Source: Eurosta solidaginis
Lineage: Eukaryota; Arthropoda; Insecta; Diptera; Tephritidae
Direction: 5' to 3'
Assembly: GCF_040869045.1 (NCBI RefSeq)
Contig: NC_090319.1
Coordinates: 178,720,645-178,784,644 of the forward strand
Length of the DNA: 64,000 nucleotides
The translations under genes and the position numbers were made by a program. The notes beneath the pieces were generated by a model. It was not told where the DNA came from and searched no databases. It saw nothing but the letters and a program-made list of their open reading frames with translations. The number at the start of each line of letters is the position of its first letter. The stretch's first letter is position 1. Positions 20,938-34,609 of this stretch are shown here, in pieces.

Positions 20938-23730
20938 AAACCTGCTTTAGATATATTTTACCAAAATGTTAGAGGCTTAAACACCAGGTTAAAAGAACTG
21001 TTTTTAAAACCATTTAACTCAAGTTACGATATAATTGCTTTAACCGAAACCTGGTTGAAACCTCATGTTTTTAACTCAGAGATATTCTGTAATGACTACC
21101 AAATATATCGAAATGATCGCCTGAACAGAGTTGTAGGTGGAGCTTTGCTTGCTGTACACTCTTCAATACCATCTGAAGAGATTAGCGTACCCGCCACCGA
21201 CACAACTGAGTTCTTCTGCATACGCACACAACTAGCAAATATCCGCATTTATTTGACCATCAGTTATATCCCGCCATTTTCTGAACTGTCTGTCCGTTTA
21301 TATGCACCGCATTTCCTTGCTAAAATCTGTTAAATCGATGCTAAAGCCTTCCGATTCCATTATTGTCAGGGTGACTTCAATATGCCGCACATATCATGGT
21401 GCATCTTTGACTTTAATATCGTTCGTCAAAGCCTTCCAACAATGAATTTCTTGACGGAGTGTCTGAGCTGTGCCTTCAACAAATCAACATCCAACCGAAT
21501 AAATTCGGAAGAGTATTAGATTTAGCCTTTGTGGATGATGACTCTAAATATTCCATTACTCGATGCGAACCAATTATTGAACTTGAAAATGCTTACCACC
21601 CTTCCCTCAAAATAGTTTACGAAGTTGTAAGTAATGCTTGTAACAGCGGCAACAAACGATGCAACTCCAGTTATCGCTTTGACTTTGCGAAGGCCAATTT
21701 CAAAAAATTAAATCGTGATCTATCTCGAATAGTGTGGCCAATATTGAATGCTGATGTGTAGCAAAGCGTTTCTCGCTTTTACAATACGATTTACTGTCTT
21801 TTTGAAAAATACGTACCTAAGCGGATTTGTATACATTCCGATACAAGCCAAGTATGGTTCACTAAAGAGCTGAAAATTTTAAAGAATAAAAAGTCTCGAT
21901 CTTTCAAGTTGTTCAAAAAGACGGATTTACATAACCATTACTTACAGTACTCGATTCTACGCTGCAAGTATTTTCAACTGAACAAAAAGTGTTACAAAGC
22001 TTATCTTTGTAAAATGAAAAGAAATATAACTTGCAACCCGAAGGCATTTTACGGATTCGTAAACTCTAAACGCAGGGTGAAAGGGTTTCCATCATCCATG
22101 AAGTTCCGAGATAATATTTCCAGCGTTGATCAAAAGATCACCGGCTTCTTTGCGGAATTTTTCAAATCAAATTACTCTATTGAGACCCACGTTTCGCCTA
22201 ATGAATACCCATACCATATTAATTCATGTTATTCAATCAGAGCTCCAATTATACCTTCAGAGGATGTATTATCTTATTTAAAAACTTTAAAATTATCATA
22301 TACATACGGCCCTGACAGGATCCCGACACACTTTCTCAAAAAATGTGCTGCAAACATCTATCAGCCGCTAACAACTTATTTAATTTATCTTTAATTTATG
22401 GCGTTTTCCCAACAATGTGGAAGGGAATCTTTTCTTATCCCGCTTCATAAAAATAGAAGCAGGTCTTCAACAGAAAACTACCGGGGCATAGCAAAGTTAT
22501 CCGCTATCCCAAAGTTATTTGGGGCTATTTTTACCCACCACCTAACATTCTCTATATCCCCCATAATTGCAAGCTCGCAACATGGGTTCTGTAAGGGCAA
22601 ATCACCTATCACCAATTTACTAGAATTTACCACCCAGGTTTCTAATGGATTTAGAAAAGGCCTTCACACTGATGTAATTTACACCGATATTAGTAAAGCT
22701 TTCGACAAAGTATCACACCCATTACTTATTCATGAGCTTGGTCAACTCGGTTACCAACCCCGTCTTATATGTTGGATTTCTTCGTATCTTGGTAATCGTA
22801 CGCAAAAAAGTAATCTTAAAAAATACACTTTTTGGGGTCATCAATGCTTCTTCTGGTGTTCCTCAGGGCAGCCATCTTGGTCCGATTCTGTTCTTGTTGT
22901 TCATAATATATCTATTACATTTAAATACTCAAAAATCTTGATGTACGCAGACGATGTAAAACTTTTCAAATCATGTGCCTCGGCTGAGGAACATTCCTTG
23001 CTTCAAATGGACTTAAATCACTTGGTTACCTGGTGCAATGTAAATTATATGCCGCTCAATCTCAAAAAATGTAAATTCATGTGTTTTTCTCGGAGAGTTT
23101 CGCCACCAGCTTCATATACAATTAACAACTATAGTCTAGAAACTGTAAACAATTTTATTGATTTGGGAGTCATGATGGATTCCAAACTTAGTTTCAGTCT
23201 TCATATTAATGGTACAGTGAATAAAGGCAAAGGTGTTTTTGCATTTGTTAAACTGTTGTCACAGGAATTTAACGACCCTTACATAACTAAAGCACTTTTT
23301 ACAATATTAGTTAAGCCAATATTAGAATACGGCTCAATAATTTGGAATCCGCGTTATCAGGTCAATGCAGACAGTCTCGAATCAATACAAAAACAATTTT
23401 TACTATTTGCCTTAAGAAATTTTCATTGGGACTCTTTAACTATTCTTCCACCTTATACTAATCGATTAAAGCTTATCAATCTTCCAACTCTTGCTGGTGG
23501 AAGGGAAATGCTTGGTGTAATATTTATAACAAAACTTTTAAATGGATCAATTTCGAGCCCATTCCTTCTGAATGAAGTGAACTTTTGCGTTCCCTCTCGG
23601 ACATCGAGACACTTCAAACCTCTTCTGCTGAAACAATGTAGAACAAACTTCGAACAAAATGAATCTTTTCGGCGTTTTTGCCAAGATTATAACTCTCACT
23701 CAAACACATTTGTTAGCTCGGACTGCCTTT
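20938..23730 (+). pseudogene. LINE ORF2 endonuclease-reverse transcriptase, copy A
   Basis: The endonuclease domain begins LDIFYQNVRGLNTRL (asparagine of motif QN) and shows IIALTETWL (catalytic E) and later GDFNMPHISW (catalytic D..N). The RT follows with YGPDRIP, YTDISKAFDKVSH (motif A), SSGVPQGSHLGP (motif B) and LMYADDVKLF (motif C), then a C-terminal domain. Breaks: a frame change near 21333, the shared stop after NADV (~21760), a shared extra G in 'GTGGAAGGGAATC' near 22420, and an insertion near 22806 and a short deletion near 22905 that put motif B out of frame inside a 460-codon open stretch. These elements copy RNA at nicked target DNA; this copy is inactive. Confidence 0.85.
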
Positions 23731-23990
23731 TATACTCAGTTGAGCAGAGCTCACAGAGTATATTAACTTTGATTGGATAACGGTTGGTTGTACAGGTATA
23801 AAGGAATCGAGATAGATATAGACTTCCATATATCAAAATCATCAGCATCGAAAAAAAATTTGATTAAGCCATGTCCGTCCGTCCATCCTTCCGTTAACAC
23901 GATAACTTGAGAAAATTTAGAGGTATCTTTATGAAATTTGGTATGTAGGTTCCTGGGCTCTCATCTCAGATCCATATTTAAAATGAACGA
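23731..23990 (+). mobile_element. Truncated HINE1 5' fragment at array joint A/B
   Basis: It begins TATACTCAGTTGAGCAGAGC (terminal hairpin), passes GCCATGTCCGTCCGTCC and ends ...AAAATGAACGATA, where full HINE1 copies continue into GTCCGATAT/ATCGGGCTAT sequence. The same 260-bp fragment with the same end occurs at every array joint. It is inserted near the end of LINE ORF2 (after FVSSD). Confidence 0.85.
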
Positions 23991-25097
23991 TAAGCTGACA
24001 TCGAAAGCACCTTTTTTTTAAATAACTTTTGAACAGTTAGAAATAGTTAAATTTCTAATAACTGGCAGCGATGCGCGTCCGTTGATACCACTTTTAACCA
24101 TATCCGACCAATTTTCGACATGAAAAATAAATGGCCTAAACAGTCTTAAACAAGTAGAAAATATAGTAACGCTCCGGACGAAACCGCCGCGCCGATATTT
24201 TTGACATTAGGCGGCGACGGGAAATATCGGCGGCGTATATCTCTAGTATGTATATATTATAATTTAAATTAAATGTTAGTATAAATTCAAAACTTAATTT
24301 AACTAAACCAGGCATCAATATTGAGTCCACATAAAAAAGGAGTGCTTATATTATCATATCAGAATATGTATAAGAACACTAATACTTCTTGGTAAGCCTC
24401 TATTGCTCAAAACTGCTTCGCACATTTTTATCATATAGTCGATAAGATCCTCCCGTTCCTATTTGACTTCCACAAATTCTTCCAATTGGTTGGTTTCCGT
24501 CCAGCAAAACGTAATTTTATATCAGGCCACGGGTTTTCTCTGGGGTTGAAATCAAAAACAGGGCAAGTCAGCGCTTAACCTTAGCGACTTTTCTAATAGC
24601 GGCACTATCCTTCGACTTCTTGTGAATAAATTGTGATTCGCTCAATTTCTGTGAATAGTTTCGGCACAATGTGGCAAATCGAGGTCGTCACGGGGTTTAC
24701 TGGCGGTAACAGTTTGATTTACCTTGCAGCTACGCATGATGATTCTGCCAGCATCTTAAGAGGAGAGGTTCCTGAGTTATAACCAGGGCATCCCAACATA
24801 AGCAAAGAAAACATATTTTAGGCGCTTATAATTTGCTATTAAAATCTGAATATATGTTTAGAAATATGCATTTAAGGTCTTTAAGCACCAAAATATGATT
24901 TTATAATTCAAAAGTGTAAACGTCAGGCTGTGAAGTTGTGTTTCGATTTCTACTGTGACTTATTTTGTCTTAAATCAATAAATTTGTTTTTTTAAATAAT
25001 TATTGTGCTAAAAATAAGTGTAAACACGTTGTGTACTGCATTCAGCAATTTAAAGTTCTGCTTTTCTTTACTAAAATAAATTGTATCTTAAAACTAA

Positions 25098-25684
25098 TTG
25101 ATAAAGTGTATATATACATACATACATACATATTTGCCGAGTCACTTTGAATATTTGTTGTTGCGTTTGATTGGCATTTATTTATTTTCAGTTTTCAATT
25201 GTTATTTTCTCGTGCACATTTGTTTAATTTTCTCTCCCAGCACGATAGAATTAATAAACTTAGCATCTCCAAGTCCACTTACAGTAGAGCCTTCAACATC
25301 AAAAGCACCTCCAACAAAATCAGCAGCTTGAAAAAATATTGAACCTGCAAACTGTTCTCAGACGTCTGAGCCTGGAACTAGGAAGTTGGTCGTAGTCCCT
25401 CCTAAAAAATCGATATTCGTGAGGGATACTACTGAGGAGGATCTGAAATCGTATATCTTCTCAAAAAGGAAAACCGATCGCGTAAAAATTCGGAAATTTA
25501 ATTTTAGTTATGAAAGAAACGTATCCTCCTTAAATTAGATGTACCTATTGAACATTTTGACACTATTTTGAGTAATGATTTTTGGCCCTCTGGGGCACTT
25601 GTGCGGGAATTTGAATATAGGCGGAATAAGAGTGTTTCCAACTTAGCAAAAATCCCTCTTAATAACACTGAGTCAAAAAACTGA
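25098..25684 (+). pseudogene. LINE ORF1 remnant, copy B
   Basis: The first stretch (to 25331) ends in the shared SAA-stop. A 12-bp loss removes the bases for SRFE near 25423, and a short loss near 25530 shifts the frame. FWPSGALVREFEYRRNKS is still readable before the TGA at 25682-25684. The ATG at 25098 lies in the 5' microsatellite and is not a credible start. Confidence 0.7.
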
Positions 25685-28468
25685 ACGTAAAATCTGCTTT
25701 AGATATATTTTACCAAAATGTTAGAGGCTTAAACACCAGGTTAAAAGAACTGTTTCTAAAATGATTTAACTCAAGTTACGATATAATTGCTTTAACCGAA
25801 ACCTGGTTGAAACCTCATGTTTTTAACTCAGAGATCTTCTGTAATGACTACCAAATATATCGAAATGATCGCCTGAACAGAGTTGGAGGTGGAGTTCTGC
25901 TTGCTGTACAATCTTCAATACCATCTGAAGAGATTAGCGAACCCGCCACCGCCACAACTGAGTTCTTGTGCATACGCACACAACTAGCAAATATCCACAT
26001 TTATTAGGCCATCTGTTATATCCCGCCATCTTCTGAACTGCCCGTTTATAGGCATCACATTTCCTTGCTAAAAACTGTTAATTCGATGCTAAAGCCTTCC
26101 GATTCCATTATTGTCTAGGGTGACTTCAATATGCCGCATATATCATGGTGCATCTTTGACTTTAATATCGTTCGTCAAAGCCTTCCAACAATGAATTTCT
26201 TGACGGAGTGTCTGAGCTGTGCCTTCAACAAATCAACATCCAATCGAATAAATTCGGAAGAGTATTAGATTTAGCCTTTGTGGATGATGACTCTAAATAT
26301 TCCATTAGTCGAGGCGAACCCATTATTGAACCTGAAGATGCTTACCACCCTTCAAAATAGTTTACGAAGTTGTAAGTAATGCTTGTAACAGCGGCAATAA
26401 ACGATATAACTCCAGTTATCGCTTTGACTTTGCGAAGGCCAATTTCAAAAAATTAAATCGTGATCTATCTCGAATAATGTGGCCAATATTTAATGCTGAT
26501 GTGTAGCAAAGCGTTTCTCACTTTTACAATACCATTTACTGACTTTTTGAAAAATACGTACCTAAGCGGATTTGTGTACATTCCGATACAAGCCAAGTAT
26601 GGTTAACTAAAGAGCTGAAAATTTTAAAGAATAAAAAGTCTCGATCTTTCAAGTTCAAAAAGACGGATTTACATAACCATTACTTACAGTACTCGATTCT
26701 ACGCTGCAAGTATTTTCAACTGAACAAAAAGTGTTACAAAGCTTATCTTTGTAAAATGAAAAGAAATATAACTTGCAACCCGAAGGCATTTTACGGAATC
26801 GTAAACTCTAAACACAGGGTGAAAGGGTTTCCATCATCCATGAAGTTCCAAGATAATATTTCCAGCGATGATCAAGAGATCACCGGCTTCTTTTCGGAAT
26901 TTTTCAAATCAAATTACTCTATTGAGACCCACGTTTCGCCTAATGAATACCCATACCATATTCATTCATGTTATTCAATCAGAGCTCCAATTATACCTTC
27001 AGAGGATGTATTATCTTATTTAAAAACTTTAAAATTATCATATACATACCGCCCTGACAGGATCCCGACACACTTTCTCAAAAAATGTGCTGCAAACATC
27101 TATGAGCCGCTAACAGACTTTTTAATTTATCTTTAATTTATGGCGTTTTCCCAACAATGTGGAAGGGAATCTTTTCTTATCCCGCTTCATAAAAATGGAA
27201 GCAGGTCTTCAATAGAAAACTACCGGGGCATAGCAAAGTTATCCGCTATCCCAAAGTTATTTGATGCTATTTTTACCCACCACCTAACATTCTCTATTTC
27301 CCCCATAATTGCAAGCTCGCAACATGGGTTCTGTAAGGGCAAATCACCTATCACCAATTTACTAGAATTTACCACGCACGTTTCTAATGGTTTTAGAAAA
27401 GGCCTTCACACTGATGTAATTTACACCGATTTTAGTAAAGCTTTCGACAAAGTATCACACCCATTACTTATTCATAAGCTTGGTCAACTCGGTTTCCAAC
27501 CCCGTCTTATATGTTGGATTTCATCGTATCTTGGTAATCGTACGCAAAAAGTAAACTTAAAAAATACACTTTTTGGGGTCATCAATGCTTCTTCTGGTGT
27601 TCCTCAGGGCAGCCATCTTGGTCCGATTCTGTTCTTGTTGTTCATAAGCGATATATCTAATACAATCAAATACTCAAAAATCCTTATGTACGCAGACGAT
27701 GTAAAACTTTTCAAATCATGTGCCTCGGTTGAGGAACATTCCTTGCTTCAAATGGATTTAAATCACTTGGTGCAATGTAAATTATATGCCGCTTAATCTC
27801 AAAAAATGTAAATTCATGTGTTTTTCTCGGAGAGTTTCGCCACCAGCTTCATATACAATGAACAACTATAGTCGAGAAACTGTAAACAACTTTATTGATT
27901 TGGGAGTCATGATGGATTCCAAACATAGTTTCATTCTTTATATTAATGCTACAGTGAATAAAGGCAAAGGTGTTTTTGCATTTGTTAAACGGTTGTCAAA
28001 AGATTTTAACGACCGTTACATAACTAAAGCACTTTTTACAATATTAGTTAAGCCAATATCAGAATACGGCTCAATAATTTGGAATCCGCGTTATCAAGTC
28101 AATGCAGACAGTCTCGAATCAATACAAAAACAATTTTTACTATTTGCCTTAAGAAATTTTCAATGGGACCCTTTAACTATTCTTCCACCTTATGCTAATC
28201 GATTAAAGCTTATCAATCTTCCAACTCTTGCTAGTCGAAGGGAAATGCTTGGTGTAATATTTATGACAAAACTTTTAAATGGATCAATTTCGAGCCCATT
28301 CCTTCTGAATGAAGTGAACTTTTGCGTTCCCTCTCGGACATCGAGACACTTCAAACCTCTTCTGCTGAAACAATGTAGAACAAACTTCGAACAAAATGAA
28401 TCTTTTCGGCGTTTATGCCAAGATTATAACTCTCACTCAAACACATTTGTTAGCTCGGTCTCCCTTTT
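25685..28468 (+). pseudogene. LINE ORF2 endonuclease-RT, copy B
   Basis: Endonuclease fragment 25686-26010 (ALTETWLKPHVFNSE, then RVGGGVLLAV), with a stop after IHIY and several later frame changes; the NADV stop is at ~26507. RT stretch 27140-27796 holds YTDFSKAFDKVSHPLL, SSGVPQGSHLGPILF and LMYADDVKLF in one frame, followed by the C-terminal stretch 27786-28481. Loss of 8 bp (TTACCTGG present in other copies near 23022 and 41016) causes the frame change at the overlap. The shared extra G near 27166 separates RT from the upstream domain. Confidence 0.85.
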
Positions 28469-28729
28469 TATACTCAGTTGAGCAGAGCTCACAGAGTATA
28501 TTAACTTTGATTGGATAACGGTTGGTTGTACAGGTATAAAGGAATCGAGATAGATATAGACTTCCATATATCAAAATCATCAGCATCGAAAAAAAATTTT
28601 ATTAAGCCATGTCCGTCCGTCCGTCCTACCGTTAGCACGATAACTTGAGAAAATTTAGAGGTATCTTGATGAAATTTGGTATGTAGGTTCCTGGGCTCTC
28701 ATCTCAGATCCATATATAAAATGAACGAT
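28469..28729 (+). mobile_element. Truncated HINE1 5' fragment at array joint B/C
   Basis: Same start, same end and same position in LINE ORF2 as at 23731. CCGTCCGTCCGTCC microsatellite near 28616. Confidence 0.85.
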
Positions 28730-29843
28730 AAGCTGACATCGAAAGTACTTTTTTTTTAAATAACTTTTGAACAGTTAGAAATAGTTCAATTCTGCAATCA
28801 GTTTCTAATAACTGGCAGCGATGCGCGTCCCTTGAAACCACTTTTAACCATATCCGACCAATTTTCGACATAAAAATAAATGGCCTAAACAGTCTTAAAC
28901 AAGTAGAAAATATAGTAACGCTCCGGACGAAACCGCCGCGCCGATATTTTTGACATTAGGCGGCGACGAGAAATATCGGCGGCGTATATCTCTAGTATGT
29001 ATATATTATAATTTAAATTAAATGTTAGTATAAATTCAAAACCTAATTTAACTAAACCAGGCATCAATATTGAGTCCACATAAAAAAGGAGTGCTTATAT
29101 TATCATATCAGAATATGTATAAGAACACTAATACTTCTTGGTAAGCCTCTATTGCTCAAAACTGCTTCGCACATTTTTATCATATAGTCGATAAGATCCT
29201 CCCGTTCCTATTTGACTTCCACAAATTCTTCCAATTGGTTGGTTTCCGTCCAGCAAAACGTAATTTTATATCAGGCCACGGGTTTTCTCTGGGGTTGAAA
29301 TCAAAAACAGGGCAAGTCAGCGCTTAACCTTAGCGACTTTTCTAATAGCGGCACTATCCTTCGACTTCTTGTGAATAAATTGTGATTCGCTCAATTTCTG
29401 TGAATAGTTTCGGCACAATCTGGCAAATCGAGGTCGTCACGGGGTTTACTGGCGGTAACAGTTTTGTTTACCTTGCAGCTACGCATGATTCTGCCAGCAT
29501 CTTAAGAGGAGAGGTTCCTGAGTTATAACCAGGGCAACCCAACATAAGCAAAGAAAACATATTTTAGGCGCTTATAATTTGCTATTAAAATCTGAATATA
29601 TGTTTAGAAATATGCATTTAAGGTCTCTAAGCCCCAAAATATGATTTTATACTTCAAAAGTGTAAACGTCAGGCTGTGAAGTTGTGTTTCGATTTCTACT
29701 GTGACTTATTTTGTCTTAAATCAATAAATTTGTTTTTTTTAATAATTATTGTGCTAAAAATAAGTGTAAACACGTTGTGTACTGCATTCAGCAATTTAAA
29801 GTTCTGCTTTTCTTTACTAAAATAAATTGTATCTTAAAACTAA

Positions 29844-30443
29844 TTGATAAAGTGTATATATACATACATACATACATATTTGCCGAGTCACTTTGAATAT
29901 TTGTTGTTGCGTTTGATTGGCATTTATTTATTTTCAGTTTTCAATTGTTATTTGCTTGTGCAAATTTGTTTAATTTTCTCTCCCAGCACGATAGAATTAA
30001 TAAACTTAGCATCTCCAAGTCCACTTACAGTAGAGCCTTCAACATCAGAGGCACCTCCAACAAAATCTGCAGCTTGAAAAAATATTGAACCTGCAAACCG
30101 TTCTCAGACGACTGAGCCTGGAACTAGGAAGTTGGTCGTAGTCCCTCCTAAAAAATCGATATTCGTGTCAAGATTCGAGGGGGATACTACTGAGGAGGAT
30201 CTGAAATCATATATCTTCTCTAAAAGGAAAACCGATCGCGTAACAATTCGGAAATTTAATTCTAGTTATGAAAGAAACGTATCCTCCTTTAGATTAGATG
30301 TACCTATTGAACATTTTGACACTATCTTGAGTAATGCTTTTTGGCCCTCTGGGGCACTTGTGCGGGAATTTGAATATAGGCGGAATAAGAGTGTTCCCAA
30401 CTTAGCAAAAATCCCTCTTAATAACACTGAGTCAAAAAACTGA
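29844..30443 (+). pseudogene. LINE ORF1 C-terminal domain, copy C
   Basis: The linker stretch stops at the shared SAA-stop (30075-30077). The globular domain is intact and open from 30132 to 30443: VVVPPKKSIFVSRFEGD, TTEEDLKSYIFSKRKTD, then FWPSGALVREFEYRRNKS, ending NTESKN. Without the linker and N-terminal half it is unlikely to function. Confidence 0.75.
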
Positions 30444-33234
30444 ACGTAAAATCTGCTTTAGATATATTTTACCAAAATGTTAGAGGCTTAAACACCAGGT
30501 TAAAAGAACTGTTTCTAAAATCATTAAACTCAAGTTACGATATAATTGCTTTAACCGAAACCTGCTTGAAACCTCATGTTTTTAACTCAGAAATCCTCTG
30601 TAATGACTGACAAATATATCGAAATGATCGCTTGAACAGAGTTGTAGGTGGAGCTTTGCTTGCTGTACACTCTTCAATACCATCTGAATAGATTAGCGAA
30701 CCCGCCACCGCCACAACTGAGTTCTTGTGCATACGCACACAACTAGCAAATATCCACATTTATTAGGCCATCTGTTATATCCCGCCAACTTCTGAACTGT
30801 CCGTTTATATGCATCACATTTCCTTGCTAAAAACTGTTAATTCGATGCTAAAGCCTTCCGATTCCATTATTGTCTAGGGTGACTTCAATATGCCGCACAT
30901 ATCATGGTGCATCTTTGACTTTAATATCGTTCGTCAAAGCCTTCCAACAATGAATTTCTTGACGGAGTGTCTGAGCTGTGCCTTCAACAAATCAACATCC
31001 AATCGAATAAATTCGGAAGAGTATTAGATTTAGCCTTTGTGGATGATGACTCTAAATATTCCATTAGTCGATGCGAACCCATTATTGAACCTGAAGTTGC
31101 TTACCACCCTTCCCTCAAAATAGTTTACGAAGTTGTAAGTAATGCTTGTAACAGCGGCAATAAACGATAGAACTCCAGTTATCGCTTTGACTTTGCGAAG
31201 GCCAATTTCAAAAAATTAAATCGTGATATATCTGGAATAGTGTGGCCAATATTTAATGCTGATGTGTAGCAAAGCGTTTCTCACTTTTACAATACCATTT
31301 ACTGACTTTTTGAAAAATACGTACCTAAGCGGATTTGTGTACATTCCGATACAAGCCAAGTATGGTTCACTAAAGAGCTGAAACTTTTAAAGAATAAAAA
31401 GTCTCGATCTTTCAAGTTGTTCAAAAAGACGGATTTACATAACCATTACTTACAGTACTCGATTCTACGCTGCAAGTATTTTCAACTGAACAAAAAGTGT
31501 TACAAAGCTTATCTTTGTAAAATGAAAAGAAATATAACTTGCAACCCGAAGGCATTTTACGGAATCGTAAACTCTAAACACAGGGTGAAAGGGTTTCCAT
31601 CATCCATGAAGTTCCAAGATAATATTTCCAGCGATGATCAAGAGATCACCGGCTTCTTTTCGGAATTTTTCAAATCAAATTACTCTATTGAGACCCACGT
31701 TTCGCCTAATGAATACCCATACCATATTCATTCATGTTATTCAATCAGAGCTCCAATTATACCTTCAGAGGATGTATTATCTTATTTAAAAACTTTAAAA
31801 TTATCATATACATACCGCCCTGACAGGATCCCGACACACTTTCTCAAAAAATGTGCTGCAAACATCTATGATCCGCTAACAGACTTTTTAATTTATCTTT
31901 AATTTATGGCGTTTTCCCAACAATGTGGAAGGGAATCTTTTCTTATCCCGCTTCATAAAAATGGAAGCAGGTCTTCAATAGAAAACTACCGGGGCATAGC
32001 AAAGTTATCCGCTATCCCAAAGTTATTTGATGCTATTTTTACCCACCACCTAACATTCTCTATTTCCCCCATAATTGCAAGCTCGCAACATGGGTTCTGT
32101 AAGGGCAAATCACCTATCACCAATTTACTAGAATTTACCACGCACGTTTCTAATGGTTTTAGAAAAGGCCTTCACACTGATGTAATTTACACCGATTTTA
32201 GTAAAGCTTTCGACAAAGTATCACACCCATTACTTATTCATAAGCTTGGTCAACTCGGTTTCCAACCCCGTCTTATATGTTGGATTTCATCGTATCTTGG
32301 TAATCGTACGCAAAAAGTAAACTTAAAAAATACACTTTTTGGGGTCATCAATGCTTCTTCTGGTGTTCCTCAGGGCAGCCATCTTGGTCCGATTCTGTTC
32401 TTGTTGTTCATAAGCGATATATCTAATACAATCAAATACTCAAAAATCCTTATGTACGCAGACGATGTAAAACTTTTCAAATCATGTGCCTCGGTTGAGG
32501 AACATTCCTTGCTTCAAATGGATTTAAATCACTTGGTGCAATGTAAATTATATGCCGCTTAATCTCAAAAAATGTAAATTCATGTGTTTTTCTCGGAGAG
32601 TTTCGCCACCAGCTTCATATACAATGAACAACTATAGTCGAGAAACTGTAAACAACTTTATTGATTTGGGAGTCATGATGGATTCCAAACATAGTTTCAT
32701 TCTTTATATTAATGCTACAGTGAATAAAGGCAAAGGTGTTTTTGCATTTGTTAAACGGTTGTCAAAAGATTTTAACGACCGTTACATAACTAAAGCACTT
32801 TTTACAATATTAGTTAAGCCAATATCAGAATACGGCTCAATAATTTGGAATCCGCGTTATCAAGTCAATGCAGACAGTCTCGAATCAATACAAAAACAAT
32901 TTTTACTATTTGCCTTAAGAAATTTTCAATGGGACCCTTTAACTATTCTTCCACCTTATGCTAATCGATTAAAGCTTATCAATCTTCCAACTCTTGCTAG
33001 TCGAAGGGAAATGCTTGGTGTAATATTTATGACAAAACTTTTAAATGGATCAATTTCGAGCCCATTCCTTCTGAATGAAGTGAACTTTTGCGTTCCCTCT
33101 CGGACATCGAGACACTTCAAACCTCTTCTGCTGAAACAATGTAGAACAAACTTCGAACAAAATGAATCTTTTCGGCGTTTATGCCAAGATTATAACTCTC
33201 ACTCAAACACATTTGTTAGCTCGGTCTCCCTTTT
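30444..33234 (+). pseudogene. LINE ORF2 endonuclease-RT, copy C
   Basis: The endonuclease is broken by stops near 30610 (CND-stop) and 30690. The middle domain is readable at 30967-31170; the NADV stop is near 31267. Open stretches are 31417-31902 (linker to the GPDRIP-like motif, here RPDRIP), 31906-32562 (RT motifs A-C, YADD present) and 32552-33247. The RT stretches are identical in protein to copy B except one residue (YEPL to YDPL) in the linker. Confidence 0.85.
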
Positions 33235-33495
33235 TATACTCAGTTGAGCAGAGCTCACAGAGTATATTAACTTTGATTGGATAACGGTTGGTTGTACAGG
33301 TATAAAGGAATCGAGATAGATATAGACTTCCATATATCAAAATCATCAGCATCGAAAAAAAATTTTATTAAGCCATGTCCGTCCGTCCGTCCTACCGTTA
33401 ACACGATAACTTGAGAAAATTTAGAGGTATCTTGATGAAATTTGGTATGTAGGTTCCTGGGCTCTCATCTCAGATCCATATATAAAATGAACGAT
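33235..33495 (+). mobile_element. Truncated HINE1 5' fragment at array joint C/D
   Basis: Same fragment as 28469, one base different (GTTAACACG against GTTAGCACG). Confidence 0.85.
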
Positions 33496-34609
33496 AAGCT
33501 GACATCGAAAGTACTTTTTTTTTAAATAACTTTTGAACAGTTAGAAATAGTTCAATTCTGCAATCAGTTTCTAATAACTGGCAGCGATGCGCGTCCCTTG
33601 AAACCACTTTTAACCATATCCGACCAATTTTCGACATAAAAATAAATGGCCTAAACAGTCTTAAACAAGTAGAAAATATAGTAACGCTCCGGACGAAACC
33701 GCCGCGCCGATATTTTTGACATTAGGCGGCGACGAGAAATATCGGCGGCGTATATCTCTAGTATGTATATATTATAATTTAAATTAAATGTTAGTATAAA
33801 TTCAAAACCTAATTTAACTAAACCAGGCATCAATATTGAGTCCACATAAAAAAGGAGTGCTTATATTATCATATCAGAATATGTATAAGAACACTAATAC
33901 TTCTTGGTAAGCCTCTATTGCTCAAAACTGCTTCGCACATTTTTATCATATAGTCGATAAGATCCTCCCGTTCCTATTTGACTTCCACAAATTCTTCCAA
34001 TTGGTTGGTTTCCGTCCAGCAAAACGTAATTTTATATCAGGCCACGGGTTTTCTCTGGGGTTGAAATCAAAAACAGGGCAAGTCAGCGCTTAACCTTAGC
34101 GACTTTTCTAATAGCGGCACTATCCTTCGACTTCTTGTGAATAAATTGTGATTCGCTCAATTTCTGTGAATAGTTTCGGCACAATCTGGCAAATCGAGGT
34201 CGTCACGGGGTTTACTGGCGGTAACAGTTTTGTTTACCTTGCAGCTACGCATGATTCTGCCAGCATCTTAAGAGGAGAGGTTCCTGAGTTATAACCAGGG
34301 CAACCCAACATAAGCAAAGAAAACATATTTTAGGCGCTTATAATTTGCTATTAAAATCTGAATATATGTTTAGAAATATGCATTTAAGGTCTCTAAGCCC
34401 CAAAATATGATTTTATACTTCAAAAGTGTAAACGTCAGGCTGTGAAGTTGTGTTTCGATTTCTACTGTGACTTATTTTGTCTTAAATCAATAAATTTGTT
34501 TTTTTTAATAATTATTGTGCTAAAAATAAGTGTAAACACGTTGTGTACTGCATTCAGCAATTTAAAGTTCTGCTTTTCTTTACTAAAATAAATTGTATCT
34601 TAAAACTAA

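Larger units (their letters stand above)
19764..23730 (+). mobile_element. LINE array copy A (CR1/Jockey-group, dead)
   Basis: It runs from the CCCACGGG site where the LTR element had inserted, through the 5' region, ORF1 domain (~20431-20895) and ORF2 (20938-23730). It ends where a truncated HINE1 begins inside the last codons of ORF2. It is the first unit of a head-to-tail array. The clade is inferred from the ORF1 ending FWPSGALVREF and the RT motifs (SKAFDKVSHPLL, GVPQGSHLGP, YADDVKLF); CR1, L2, Crack or Daphne-like placement would need a tree. Confidence 0.85.
23991..28468 (+). mobile_element. LINE array copy B with unit flank
   Basis: Unit flank from AAGCTGACATCG, GC-rich hairpin at 24190-24232, LINE 5' region to about 25190, ORF1 remnant and ORF2 remnant. 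It is 4.48 kb without the joint fragment, 4738 bp from the previous joint to the next. Confidence 0.85.
28730..33234 (+). mobile_element. LINE array copy C with unit flank
   Basis: Hairpin at 28939-28981, 5' region to ~29940, ORF1 30132-30443, ORF2 to 33234. The first two-thirds equal copy D and the last third equals copy B, as expected for the middle of a tandem duplication. Confidence 0.85.

Noticed and set aside
22398..23780. Intact 460-codon reverse transcriptase gene
   Set aside because: Motif B lies in another frame between two compensating indels, the 5' domains are broken, and the last residues are HINE1 sequence.
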